Shown here piece after piece: positions 1 through 9,192 of a DNA stretch of 64,000 nt. Each line of letters begins with the position of its first letter. The first letter of the stretch is position 1. This DNA is from UBA5336 sp039815055 (GTDB lineage Bacteria > Pseudomonadota > Alphaproteobacteria > Caulobacterales > Hyphomonadaceae): assembly GCA_039815055.1 (NCBI GenBank), contig JBCCAA010000007.1:1-64000 (forward strand), read 5' to 3'. The notes under the pieces are model-generated. The model saw only the letters and a list, made by a program, of their open reading frames with translations, had not been told where the DNA came from and did not search any database. The position numbers and the translations under genes were made by a program.

Positions 1-506
1 CCGAACCCGGACCCGGTGACGCCCATGAAATCCAGCATCCCGCCTTCTTCGGCTTCCACGAAAACAATGCCGCTGATGGCGGTGTACTTCGCCAGCGCAT
101 CGCGGGTTTCCGCACGCTGGGCTGTAGAAAATGAGTACATTGCATCCGGGCTGTAAGACACCGTGGACGGGTCGGGCAGCTCCGCGTCTTCACGGAAGGA
201 ATAGGTGATGAACGTTGTTCCGATCGCCGGCGTATCTTCGTTCCAGTTCCAGCGCAGGTAATTGGTCGAGGTGGGAACCAGTAGCGCTGTGTAGTCGGTA
301 ACGGTAGCGAAAGGAACGTCTGCAATGCCCGTTTCCAGACGCGCATCGCAGCAACTGGGACAACCACATCCCGGCACGTCTCCATCAATGCCAGATGCCT
401 GAGGGCCGTGGTCTTCAAACAGAACCGGCAGGTCCGCGCGATAGTTTGTATCCCCGAACGAATTTAATACACCGAATGCTCGATCAGACGAAATGTTGCT
501 AAGCAC
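1..506 (-). CDS. Serralysin-like M10 metalloprotease / RTX-type secreted protein, N-terminal part
   Basis: Only the first 168 codons lie in the window; the gene runs off the left edge. I read a GTG start at 506-504, preceded by a perfect AGGAGGT (511-517), with an in-frame TAA just upstream of the leader. The reading frame gives an N-terminus with a CGCPSCC cysteine cluster, then 'FITYSFRED' and 'AKYTAISGIVFVEA', which match the start of the serralysin-like peptidase domain (strand plus first helix before the HExxH zinc site). The zinc motif and any RTX repeats would lie beyond the window. Proteins of this family are normally exported by type I secretion and bind calcium. The family call is from N-terminal resemblance only and is moderate. 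Confidence 0.6.
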   Translation of the reverse strand, partial: MLSNISSDRAFGVLNSFGDTNYRADLPVLFEDHGPQASGIDGDVPGCGCPSCCDARLETGIADVPFATVTDYTALLVPTSTNYLRWNWNEDTPAIGTTFITYSFREDAELPDPSTVSYSPDAMYSFSTAQRAETRDALAKYTAISGIVFVEAEEGGMLDFMGVTGSGF

Positions 507-541
507 GCGAACCTCCTGATTTTCCTCACCCAATGCTATGA

Positions 542-569
542 ATTATACCAAGTTTTGCGGGTTCAACAA
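542..569 (-). promoter_or_regulatory. Sigma70-like promoter of the M10 protease gene
   Basis: On the minus strand a perfect TATAAT (-10, 542-547) is preceded by TTGTTG (-35, 564-569) with a 16-bp spacer. It lies about 36 bp before the GTG start of the protease gene and directly upstream of its ribosome binding site. Seen in sequence; activity is inferred. Confidence 0.5.
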
Positions 570-1376
570 AGTTTGGCTTTCGTCATCTCACCATACCAGG
601 GGTAAGGGCTTTGTTAGCGAAGGCCATAAATGGCGATGCTCCACACGCTCTTTGAGTTTGGTAATGCGCTCGGCATGCGCCCGCCCGCGCCAAAGTCACA
701 CCCGGGCGGTAAGTGGCATTGCAGGAATCCCCTGCGGACACATCTTGTTTTTCGATGGTTTTAAGACAGCGCCCGACCGTATCGGACGGGAACATGGTGC
801 CGGTCTAGGGCACCATTCAGAATAAATTTTCGTTTTTTCAATGCTTCAATGCGCATTCGCCCAAGATTAACGGACCATAAGGTGCACCAATTTTTGCCGA
901 CTTAAAATCAGTTGAGTTCTGTGTTTTTCCTTACAACACGCGTAAACGAACAACCATTCTAGGGATGCTCAAGTCCGCTCCAGCGTCCACCATCTTGGCA
1001 AGGTCCGGAGATCATCTAGAGCACTGTAATTAAGTAGTTGTTAGTAGTTTTTCGTTGCTCGAAGAGGCCGCTCAGAGCGGTCTGTCATTTCCCACTCGTT
1101 GCCCGCACCATTCCACCAGTTTGTCTTTATCAATGCACATAATTAGTCGAGCTGATCCATACGATCCGCGGGACGCTCATGTCCGCTTTCGGGGGCAAAG
1201 TGGCCTTCAGACGGCTATCGATTGACTAGCGCAAAATCGCCGAAAGCAGCCCATCTCGAAGTTGATCCGCCTTGTCACCTTTATCGGAAAAGCCAACATA
1301 TGAGCACACAACTTGTGTTGAACAATCGTTCTGCCGATTGGGCGTTGGTCTCGAGGACGGTATCTGGACCGACTCG
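570..1376. other. Gene-poor intergenic stretch
   Basis: About 800 bp with no supported gene. The short open frames here (for example 583-795 minus and 538-825 plus) have no recognisable domain and overlap each other. Visible structure: an 8-bp perfect inverted repeat with a 7-nt loop at 794-816, a neighbouring imperfect one at about 773-791, compact palindromes at 1068-1080 (CCGCTC-A-GAGCGG) and 1306-1318 (ACACAA-C-TTGTGT). None is followed by a clear T-run on either strand, so no terminator is called. Confidence 0.5.
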
Positions 1377-2651
1377 CTAAGCTGTTGAGCGGACCGCTTC
1401 GCTCAGAATGTCCAATCCTTCGTCCAACTGTGCGAAGGGAATGGTGAGTGGCGTGAGAAAGCGTACGACGTTGCCTCGCACACCACAGGAGAGCAACAGC
1501 AATCCATGGTCGCGGGCCGTGGCGACAATGGCCTTGGTACGATCCGGGTCCGGTCGTTTGGCATCGCCGCCCTTGATCATCTCCATGGCCACCATGGCGC
1601 CAGGCCCGCGCACATCACCGATGCCCAGATCCGACTGGGCCAGCCCATTGCAAGTTCGCTTGATGCGATCACCGATTTCAATCGCGCGCTCGCACAGACC
1701 CTCGTCTTGAATAATATCCAATACCGCCAAGCCGGCGACGCAACCGAGCGGCGATCCACCATAGGTGCCGCCGAGCCCGCCGACATCCGGGCCATCCATG
1801 ATCTCGGCCTTTCCAGTCACGCCAGAGATGGGAAACCCGCCAGCCATCGCCTTGGCGATGGTCATCAGATCTGGCTCCACGGGGGCGTGCTCCACGGCGA
1901 ACAGCTTGCCGGTACGAGCAAAACCAGACTGGATTTCATCTGCGATCAAAAGAATACCGTGCTGATCGCAGACTCTTCGAAGCGCCTGCATAAAGCCTGG
2001 AGACGCGGGATAGAACCCACCCTCGCCCTGAACGGGTTCGATGATGATGGCGGCGACCCGTTCTGGTTCGACGTCTGCCTTGAAGAGCTGGTCCAGTGCC
2101 TCCAGCGCGCAGAATTCCGGCACACCTAGATACTCAGCGGGAAACGGCAAATGGTAGACCTCGCCCGGCATGGGGCCGAAACCACGTTTGTATGGTACGA
2201 CCTTACCGGTGAGCGCGAGGCCCATCATGGTACGGCCATGGAATCCGCCGGAGAAAGCAACCACGGCCTGGCGCCCGGTCGCGGCGCGGGCAATCTTCAC
2301 GGCGTTCTCCACCGCCTCTGCGCCTGTGGTCAGGAAGATGGTCTTCTTGGGAGAACTGCCAGGTGCAGCCTCATTCAGCCTCTCAGCCAATTCAATGTAT
2401 GGCGAATAGGGTGAAACCTGGAAACAGACATGGGAGAAGTCATCGAGTTGGCGGGTCACCGCTTCCTTGATGCGCGGGTGGTTGTGTCCCGTGTTATTGA
2501 CCGCAATGCCCGAAGCAAAGTCGATGTATCGCTTACCCTCTTCATCCCAGATTTCGGCGTTCTCCGCCCGGGTTGCGAATACCTGGTGCATACTGCCAAC
2601 ACCGCGAGGGATGGCGGCTTCACGACGAGACCAAAGAGCTTCATTTTCCAT
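1377..2651 (-). CDS. gabT: 4-aminobutyrate aminotransferase (class III, PLP)
   Basis: 424 aa, a normal GabT length. It converts GABA and 2-oxoglutarate to succinate semialdehyde and glutamate in the cytosol. Class III aminotransferase features are in order: N-terminal 'IWDEEGKRYIDFASGIAV' segment (about 34-51), glycine-rich 'TTGAEAVENA' (108-117), 'IIEPVQGEGG' (203-212), PLP-ring aspartate D238 in 'ADEIQSGFARTG', and the Schiff-base lysine K267 in 'AKAMAGGFPISG'. It is the last gene of the long minus-strand operon, 18 bp after gabD, which makes the next enzyme of the GABA shunt. Related ornithine or 5-aminovalerate aminotransferases are the main alternatives, but the gabD neighbour favours GABA. 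Confidence 0.88.
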   Translation of the reverse strand: MENEALWSRREAAIPRGVGSMHQVFATRAENAEIWDEEGKRYIDFASGIAVNNTGHNHPRIKEAVTRQLDDFSHVCFQVSPYSPYIELAERLNEAAPGSSPKKTIFLTTGAEAVENAVKIARAATGRQAVVAFSGGFHGRTMMGLALTGKVVPYKRGFGPMPGEVYHLPFPAEYLGVPEFCALEALDQLFKADVEPERVAAIIIEPVQGEGGFYPASPGFMQALRRVCDQHGILLIADEIQSGFARTGKLFAVEHAPVEPDLMTIAKAMAGGFPISGVTGKAEIMDGPDVGGLGGTYGGSPLGCVAGLAVLDIIQDEGLCERAIEIGDRIKRTCNGLAQSDLGIGDVRGPGAMVAMEMIKGGDAKRPDPDRTKAIVATARDHGLLLLSCGVRGNVVRFLTPLTIPFAQLDEGLDILSEAVRSTA

Positions 2652-2669
2652 GTGCTTTAACCTCAGGCC

Positions 2670-4139
2670 TTACGCGCCGAGGCCTCCCATCAGTGTGTAT
2701 TTGATTTCGAGATAGTCATTGAGGCCATGGAGGGAGCCTTCCCGGCCCATGCCTGATTGTTTGATGCCTCCAAACGGCGCCGCTGCGTTGGAGAGGGCGG
2801 CATCATTGATCGCCACCATGCCGTATTCTAACGCATCGGAAATGCGCCAGGCCCGGCCTATGTCGCGGGTATAGACATAGGCGGCCAGGCCATAGGGGGT
2901 GTCGTTAGCCATGCGGATGACTTCATCTTCGCTGTCAAAATCGATCAGGGCGGCCACCGGGCCAAAGATCTCTTCTCTTGCTATGTCCATTTCGGGTTCG
3001 ACGGCCGAGATGACCGTGGGGGGGAAGAACAGGCCGCCAAGGTCGCCCCGCGCCCCGCCCAAAACGATCGCTGCACCAGAGGCAGAGGCGCTGCTGACCA
3101 AACGCTGCACCTTCTCAAGCGCAGGGGCGTTGATCAACGGGCCGATCTCCGTGCCGGCTTCAGCGCCATTCCCGACCTTGAGCCGGGCCGTCCTTTCCGC
3201 GACCTTCGCGGCAAAGGCTACAGACACGTTAGCCTCCACGAAGATTCGATTAGCGCAGATGCAGGTCTGGCCGGCATTCCGGAACTTGGTGGCCATCAGG
3301 CCATCGGCAGCAGCATCCAGGTCGGCATCGGCGAACACGATGAAGGGCGCATTCCCGCCCAGTTCCATAGAGACTTTCTTGATTGTGCCAGCTGATTGCT
3401 GGAGCAGCATGCGGCCCACATTTGTGGAGCCGGTGAAACTGATCTTGCGCACCATGTCGCTGCCGGTGAGTGTCTCGCCCACGGCTGCCGGGTTCGAGGT
3501 GGGTATCACATTGAACACGCCCGCTGGCACGCCGGCTTCTTGGCCGCAGGCCGCCAAAGCGAGAGCTGAGAGCGGAGTATCCTCAGCGGGCTTGGCCACC
3601 ATGGTGCAGCCCGCCGCCAAAGCTGCAGCTACCTTCCGAGCCAGCATTGCGTTTGGAAAGTTCCAGGGCGTGATGGCAGCGCAGACACCCACGGGCCGGC
3701 GGGTGACCACGATCCGTTTATCGCTGGAGGGTGCGGGGATCACCTCGCCATAGACGCGCTTTGCCTCCTCGGAGAACCACTCGAGATAGGAGGCGCCATA
3801 GGCAATTTCGCCTTTGGCCTCGGCCAAGGGCTTGCCCATTTCGCGAGTGAGCAGAGCCGCCAGATCATCTGCATGCTCCATCAGAGTGTCCCGCCAGCGC
3901 CGCAGGATGGCAGACCGCTCAGCTGCAGGAAGACTCGCCCAATCGGCCTGGGCGGCATCGGCGGCGGCAATGGCGCGCTCTGTTTCCACGACGCCGCAAT
4001 CTGCAACCTCTGCGATCACCTTGCCCGTGGCCGGGTTCACTACATCAAACCGGGCACCACTATCTGCAGGGGTCCACGCCCCGCCGATGAAGGCATCTGT
4101 CCGTGGTGATGATGGCGCATCAAACATGTCGAGGTCCAC
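2670..4139 (-). CDS. gabD: Succinate-semialdehyde dehydrogenase (NAD(P)+)
   Basis: Aldehyde dehydrogenase family, up to 489 aa. It oxidises succinate semialdehyde to succinate, feeding the TCA cycle. Visible: 'ITPWNFPNAML' and 'TMVAKPAEDTPL' of the cofactor domain, 'SFTGSTNVGR' (234-243), general base E259 in 'MELGGNAPF', and catalytic C293 in 'NAGQTCICANR', the GabD-type arrangement with a second Cys two residues on. The longest frame starts with GTG at 4139; an in-frame ATG at 4127 is equally plausible, and neither has a strong ribosome binding site. A 72-bp gap separates it from the MFS gene upstream, the largest gap in the operon, so an internal promoter is possible. Pairs with gabT downstream. 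Confidence 0.88.
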   Translation of the reverse strand: MDLDMFDAPSSPRTDAFIGGAWTPADSGARFDVVNPATGKVIAEVADCGVVETERAIAAADAAQADWASLPAAERSAILRRWRDTLMEHADDLAALLTREMGKPLAEAKGEIAYGASYLEWFSEEAKRVYGEVIPAPSSDKRIVVTRRPVGVCAAITPWNFPNAMLARKVAAALAAGCTMVAKPAEDTPLSALALAACGQEAGVPAGVFNVIPTSNPAAVGETLTGSDMVRKISFTGSTNVGRMLLQQSAGTIKKVSMELGGNAPFIVFADADLDAAADGLMATKFRNAGQTCICANRIFVEANVSVAFAAKVAERTARLKVGNGAEAGTEIGPLINAPALEKVQRLVSSASASGAAIVLGGARGDLGGLFFPPTVISAVEPEMDIAREEIFGPVAALIDFDSEDEVIRMANDTPYGLAAYVYTRDIGRAWRISDALEYGMVAINDAALSNAAAPFGGIKQSGMGREGSLHGLNDYLEIKYTLMGGLGA

Positions 4140-4211
4140 TTTTAATTCGCTACCGATTTACGCGCTGGCGCCAATTCAGTTAGGGCCAGAATTTCCCGAG
4201 TTTGGTGCCAG

Positions 4212-5426
4212 TTAGACCCCAAGTTCAGCTTCTTTCGTCCGCGAGCGATCAAGCATGAAAGCCGGTACCAGCATCACAAGCATAGACAGCCCCAATCCAA
4301 GCAATGCGGCGTTGATCATAACGCCGAAACCGAACTCTGATTGAAGTATCCAACCGGCAACCATCGGCCCGGAGGCCAAGCCCAATTTCGAGACAAAGCC
4401 GCCGAAGGCCGACGCGCGACCCGCGGAGTCAAACTCAGCTGTCATGCCCAGCAGATAGGCTATGACAAAGCCCCAAGTGATGCCTGTGCCACAATTGGCG
4501 AGCATGTAGGCCCAAGGCGCACCACTGAAATGGAAGATCGAGGTGCCGACCAGGGTGAGCACCATGGCGCCCGCGAGCAGCCAGCCTCGTCCGAACTTCA
4601 ATCCGCACACCATGACGAGAAATGGTCCGAGAAGGGCCACCCAGGTGGCGAGGCCCAAGGCGACCGAGACGTAACTTCGCTCAAGACCGTAATCCAGACC
4701 GAGGCGGATGATGTAAGCGAGTAGACCCATATTCGCAGCTTGGAAGATAAAGATCGCGACGAGTGTAAGGACCAAGGGAGTCCACCGCACGGTTGCGTCC
4801 TGACCGGTAGACTGGGTCTGCTTTCGCTCTGCTGGGTAGTCATCAAGGAACGGAACCATTACCAGCGTCGCAATGCTGAACAGGGCCAAGGCTATGAATA
4901 ATGCCTGAGTGCCATAGATCGGCGCGAGGGGTGGCAGAACCATAACGCCGAGCCCGCCCAATCCGAACTGGACGAAGAGCAACATCCCAAATGCCCTGTC
5001 TGGATTGGCGGTGCGTGCGATGACCGCAAAGGCGACGCCCGTGAGGATACCGCCGATCACACCATGCAGTAGCCGCAAGGGAAGCAGGACCTCGAAACTC
5101 TTGATATCAATCGATCCAATATCGATGGCGAGCAGTCCTACGAGACAGATCAGCGCGATAGGGCGCCAAGGGAATTGCTTGACAATGAACACCGCGATCA
5201 AGGCGCCACACGCGGCACCATAGATATTGGCCGAACCGATATAGCCCGCTTGCTGTTCGCTTAGACCAAGGCCTGACACCAGACCATCGATGATGGCCGC
5301 CATGATGTTCACGTAGAACAGGCCTGCAGTGGCAAGAAACGCCAGCAGGACCGCCGCGATCAATCCATCCGGTGGCGCTGTCGGTAGTCGCCGTTCAACC
5401 GGTGACGTCAAAGTTGAATCTGTCAT
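4212..5426 (-). CDS. Major facilitator superfamily transporter
   Basis: 404 aa, about 12 hydrophobic segments, no signal peptide; an inner-membrane secondary carrier. The start overlaps the stop of the hydrolase gene upstream by ATGA (5423-5426), so the two are translationally coupled. Within this operon it is the only inner-membrane carrier, so I infer that it moves the compound brought into the periplasm by the TonB receptor, or its breakdown product, into the cytosol. Substrate cannot be read from the sequence; efflux is an alternative. Confidence 0.8.
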   Translation of the reverse strand: MTDSTLTSPVERRLPTAPPDGLIAAVLLAFLATAGLFYVNIMAAIIDGLVSGLGLSEQQAGYIGSANIYGAACGALIAVFIVKQFPWRPIALICLVGLLAIDIGSIDIKSFEVLLPLRLLHGVIGGILTGVAFAVIARTANPDRAFGMLLFVQFGLGGLGVMVLPPLAPIYGTQALFIALALFSIATLVMVPFLDDYPAERKQTQSTGQDATVRWTPLVLTLVAIFIFQAANMGLLAYIIRLGLDYGLERSYVSVALGLATWVALLGPFLVMVCGLKFGRGWLLAGAMVLTLVGTSIFHFSGAPWAYMLANCGTGITWGFVIAYLLGMTAEFDSAGRASAFGGFVSKLGLASGPMVAGWILQSEFGFGVMINAALLGLGLSMLVMLVPAFMLDRSRTKEAELGV

Positions 5427-7612
5427 TCCGCGCTCCCGCAGACAGGACCGATTTCAGTGGTTGCCATGGCAGCCCGCCCCCAAACGAAATCATAGTCGTC
5501 GCTGATGTAATAGTAGGCGGCGCCGTTCGGCAGAATGGAGGCTGAAAGGCCACCAAATCCTGACATGAAGGGGATCCAAGTGTCTGTCCCACAGCCGCCA
5601 TATTCGGCGATATTCCAGGCCCAAAAGCCATTATTATAACGGAACGCATCACTACCCGTGGACAAACCACGATCGGCACTATCACGTTGCAACGCGCTTC
5701 GAAGAAGGCGTGGATCAAGGACTTGCTCGCCGTCGATGGCTCCGCTGCCGTCACTTAGAAAGTCTAGCACGCGGGCGAGATCGCCGCGCTGCATGACGAG
5801 GCCCCAACCGGCAAAAGGTTGGCCAATCTGGTCATAGGTCCGGCGCGTGGACTTTATGGTGGACGAAAGACCGAGCGGCTCCCAAATAGCTTTGGCGATG
5901 AGGTCTTCATAGACGTCCGCTTCCGGACCCATCTGAGACTTCAGATAGTCGGCAATGCCGGTGCCTAGGAGGTAGGTATCGGTTGTGTGGTAAACGAAAG
6001 TCTGGCCGGGCGCTTCCCGGCGTGGATACTTTCTGCAAGCGAGCTCTACCTTCTCCGCATGGGTCTCCACGACAAAGAAATCGGCCTGAACGGCAACGTT
6101 TTCGTCAGCATCCGGAACGATGGAAGAGTAATGACCGGTTGCCATATCGAGGGCGTGCTCGAAGGTGATCTCGCGCCAATCATCATTGGTTGCGCAAGCA
6201 GGCACATGGTCTGAAATCAAGGCCTGGCTCGACCCGGGATAAAGCTGCTCCAGTCGCATCAGCGCAAACCCACCGAAGATCGACTTGGCAAAGGAGTAGG
6301 ACGGGATGATCAACTCATCGCAAAAGGGATAGGGGCCGAAGCGCGTCTCGCAGCCCCCAACATAATGCGTGCCATCATATACCAGCCCGAAGGTTGTGAG
6401 AGCAGCGGGGTCGATATCCTGTTCAGACGCAAAGGCCGTAAGGTCGACGCTGGGATAGGCCATAGCCAAAGCCGACAGTGGCTGGACCCGCAAACGGTTG
6501 GCGAGTTCCTCCGTATCGGCATCGATCAAGGCCTGCGCGGAGCTAAGCTCGCCGGGTTGATAAGATACTTCGACCAATCCCCAGGCATCGAACTGGAAGT
6601 AGGCACACGTCTCAGACCCCAACTGATAGGCGACATCTGAAACGTCCCCATCGGCATTGTAGAGGAAGGTCAGTAGACCGTTGTGGGTGCAATTGGCGTT
6701 CTTCTCCAGGACAGCGAAAGGAAGGGCCGCACGGCTCCAATCACCATATCCTTCTTCATGCCAAACCCTGCCGGGGGCCAACACATACTCCCAGAACGGA
6801 TGATCGCTCGTGATGAAACCACGCTCGGCCGGGAGCAAGCGTCCATCATGGCTGACAAACTCAAATGAGAAATCAGGAAGCTGGGTTAGCTCCGTATCCG
6901 GCATCTCATCGAATTCAAACCGGTCCCGATGAATGGTGAAACCGCCGCGCGCTTGCCCGCCCCGAAAGGACAAACGTCCCTGGAAAGGCGAGAGCGCTTC
7001 CCCTGCGTCTGACGGTGGTGCAAAGGCCGATGTTGAGACGGGCCGGTCCATGACGCCGCCGCCCAGAAGGTCATCTGCGTTGAAACGGGTCGGTCGGTTG
7101 AACGCATCGACGATCCACATTCCCGTGACACTGGCATTGTCGAACCAGCAAACGTCATTGTCGCTGTTGCCAGCCGCGCGCGCACGCAGGATCAATCGAG
7201 GTTGATTGTCGAAGGCTGCAGAGGTGACAGCGTTGCTGTGCAAGGTGACTTGATCATCCTGGCCGTCGCGGACCTCCACAATGCTGGTCCAGTTGGCGCC
7301 ATCATCGGCGCTGACCTCGAAGATACAGGTATCACGGCCTTCCAGGTCACTCGCTGCGAAGCTTCCGGAGACGCGGACATTGGAATACCCCTCCGTCGTG
7401 ACGGCGGCAAACGCGGCGGCCTGCTTGTCGAGGCGCATGGAGACGTTACCAGCATAGGTGGTTAGTGAAACGCTCCCATCTCCACCAGCGCCCCATCCAT
7501 TGGCGTCACCATCCTGAAAGCCGTCGTTGAAGATAGACTCAGCTGAGGCCTGAGAGGCGCACCCAACTAGAAGAATGGCGGAGACCAGTACAGCAATTCG
7601 GGTCATCATCAT
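5423..7612 (-). CDS. Beta-lactamase-fold serine hydrolase lipoprotein with N-terminal beta-sandwich
   Basis: 729 aa. The N-terminus is a lipoprotein signal (hydrophobic core, then L-V-G-C with C18), so it is likely anchored in the outer membrane or facing the periplasm. Residues about 27-165 look like a carbohydrate-binding or jelly-roll sandwich (an 'NDGFQDGDANGW' start and a terminal 'CWFDNASVTG', as in secreted hydrolases). The C-terminal half (about 365-729) resembles the class C beta-lactamase / esterase family: S440-F-A-K443 fits the nucleophile SxxK motif and 'YHTTDTYLLG' fits the tyrosine motif in a variant form. Such enzymes cut esters, amides or D-peptides. The gene overlaps the sulfotransferase stop (ATGA) and the MFS start. 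Three consecutive ATG codons open it; I cannot choose among them. Confidence 0.7.
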   Translation of the reverse strand: MMMTRIAVLVSAILLVGCASQASAESIFNDGFQDGDANGWGAGGDGSVSLTTYAGNVSMRLDKQAAAFAAVTTEGYSNVRVSGSFAASDLEGRDTCIFEVSADDGANWTSIVEVRDGQDDQVTLHSNAVTSAAFDNQPRLILRARAAGNSDNDVCWFDNASVTGMWIVDAFNRPTRFNADDLLGGGVMDRPVSTSAFAPPSDAGEALSPFQGRLSFRGGQARGGFTIHRDRFEFDEMPDTELTQLPDFSFEFVSHDGRLLPAERGFITSDHPFWEYVLAPGRVWHEEGYGDWSRAALPFAVLEKNANCTHNGLLTFLYNADGDVSDVAYQLGSETCAYFQFDAWGLVEVSYQPGELSSAQALIDADTEELANRLRVQPLSALAMAYPSVDLTAFASEQDIDPAALTTFGLVYDGTHYVGGCETRFGPYPFCDELIIPSYSFAKSIFGGFALMRLEQLYPGSSQALISDHVPACATNDDWREITFEHALDMATGHYSSIVPDADENVAVQADFFVVETHAEKVELACRKYPRREAPGQTFVYHTTDTYLLGTGIADYLKSQMGPEADVYEDLIAKAIWEPLGLSSTIKSTRRTYDQIGQPFAGWGLVMQRGDLARVLDFLSDGSGAIDGEQVLDPRLLRSALQRDSADRGLSTGSDAFRYNNGFWAWNIAEYGGCGTDTWIPFMSGFGGLSASILPNGAAYYYISDDYDFVWGRAAMATTEIGPVCGSAE

Positions 7613-9192
7613 GGAACCCCGTGCTCCTTCAAAGTGGAAATCAGCGGACCGAGCTGGCGCTCATAATTGCGCCACAAATCAACGGACCTGGAGTGGATCG
7701 GGCTGCGCACCTGGACCGCGCTCGCCGTGGCTGTCGGCGCCCGATTGTTGTGAAAGTCGAGGCACGCATCTTCCCAATCAAGCTCGCAACGGGCGAGCAA
7801 GCGCCTTGTCTCGGTCTCCTGATTCGCAATCAGTGTTTCATACTCAATATCCAGGATGCGACCTGGGAATATCGTATGCCAATGGTCCATGAGTTTGAGG
7901 TAAGCGGCGATGTATTGCCCCAAATCCTTCTGGTCGTAGGAAAACGGGTAGCCCATCCGGAACAAGGTTTTCAGCATCGCATGGCCGGAGGCCACGGGGT
8001 GGCGCCTCAAATGGACGATCTTTGCGTTTGGCAGGGCTTTGAGGATCAGACCGATATACAGAAAATTGGCGGGCGTCTTATCCAGGAGATGGTCGGCTTC
8101 CGGACCATACCCGGCGGTCGAGGACATATAGCTCGCGCCAAAGGACGTCAGATCTCCCGTACTTGCGGCCTTGATCATCTGCTCACGGTTCGGCTGAGGG
8201 CCGGCCAGACGCATCACGCCATAAGCCAGATCGTTGACCTCTCCGAGACTGGCCACGCCTGAATGACTAGAGAGAATTCGATCGACCAGCGTTGTTCCAG
8301 AACGAGGCAATCCAATCACGAATATCGGAACGTGGGTCAGGTTAGAGCCTCGCGTTTGAGACACCCAGTCCGCAGTGAAGACCTCAGCGATCGTCCCCAT
8401 CGCGTCTACATCCGATTGCACATCATAGCTTAGCCCACTCCGGCGAAGCGCTGCGCCTTTCTTTAGGTGCTCGAATGCGTCCTCGAACTGCTCAAGGTCT
8501 TCAAGCTCCTTCGCCAGTGCATAGTACAAAGGGACCCGTCCACGTGCAGTCTCAGGTTCGCGGGTGATGCGCGCTAGGACGTCATTTACCCGGTTGCGCT
8601 CTGGCGTTGCCCGCCTGAGTGTCGAGCGCATGTACCAACTGTCAGTCTCCGCCGGCGATCTTTCTAAAAGCCGACTGTAAAGCGTTTCTGCATCTTCCAA
8701 ACGCCCGAGCGCGGTCAAAGCGGTTGCTGCCAAAGACGCGCTCCTCAATTCGTCACCCGTCGTGCGTCTAAGCCCTTCAGCAGCCTCAAGCGCCTCTTCG
8801 AAGCATTCGAGTTGTAGGTACTTGGCTCCGAGTAATTCCCATTCGATGGGCTTTGTCGGCTGTGATGCTGCGATCTCTGATAAGTTTTGGATCGCCCCTG
8901 CAATTCGACCGTTGACGATCGATGCATCGACCATGAGGAACTTCACGTCTGTCCGCTCGCCGAAATCCCGCTCAGCGGCCGAAGTCAACGCCATCATTGT
9001 TTTGAAGTCGCCGATGTTCTGGGCAATTTGAGCCCCGAGGATCCACCCCCCCGGTTTTGAGGGATGAGACTCTCTCAACTGGGCTGCAGCAACTCCAGCG
9101 TCTCGAAAACTGCGTCGCGCCATCAATCCTTGAATGTGGCGTTCAAGGTCTACCGGAGACGTTCCGGAAATCGATGGCGCGCCAGTTTGCAT
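7609..9192 (-). CDS. TPR-domain sulfotransferase
   Basis: 527 aa in two parts. Residues about 15-250 form TPR-like helical pairs ('RLEDAETLYSRLLERSP', 'FEDAFEHLKKGAALRR'). Residues about 288-527 are a Sulfotransfer_3-type domain: 'FVIGLPRSGTT' (291-301) is the 5'-phosphosulfate loop for PAPS, followed by 'LVDRILSSHSGVASLGEVND'; 'AKIVHLRRHPVASGHAM' supplies the 3'-phosphate-binding Arg/Ser block. It would transfer sulfate from PAPS to an unknown acceptor. No signal peptide is visible. Start overlaps the TonB receptor stop (TGATG). TPR-sulfotransferases next to TonB receptors are common in marine alphaproteobacteria and sphingomonads, but their acceptors are generally not known. Confidence 0.75.
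   Translation of the reverse strand: MQTGAPSISGTSPVDLERHIQGLMARRSFRDAGVAAAQLRESHPSKPGGWILGAQIAQNIGDFKTMMALTSAAERDFGERTDVKFLMVDASIVNGRIAGAIQNLSEIAASQPTKPIEWELLGAKYLQLECFEEALEAAEGLRRTTGDELRSASLAATALTALGRLEDAETLYSRLLERSPAETDSWYMRSTLRRATPERNRVNDVLARITREPETARGRVPLYYALAKELEDLEQFEDAFEHLKKGAALRRSGLSYDVQSDVDAMGTIAEVFTADWVSQTRGSNLTHVPIFVIGLPRSGTTLVDRILSSHSGVASLGEVNDLAYGVMRLAGPQPNREQMIKAASTGDLTSFGASYMSSTAGYGPEADHLLDKTPANFLYIGLILKALPNAKIVHLRRHPVASGHAMLKTLFRMGYPFSYDQKDLGQYIAAYLKLMDHWHTIFPGRILDIEYETLIANQETETRRLLARCELDWEDACLDFHNNRAPTATASAVQVRSPIHSRSVDLWRNYERQLGPLISTLKEHGVP

Noticed and set aside
583..825. Small overlapping frames in the 570-1376 gap
   Set aside because: They overlap each other on opposite strands, lack ribosome binding sites and any recognisable similarity.
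1506..2129. 207-aa plus-strand frame opposite gabT
   Set aside because: Lies wholly within gabT on the other strand, with no domain; an antisense shadow of a GC-rich gene.
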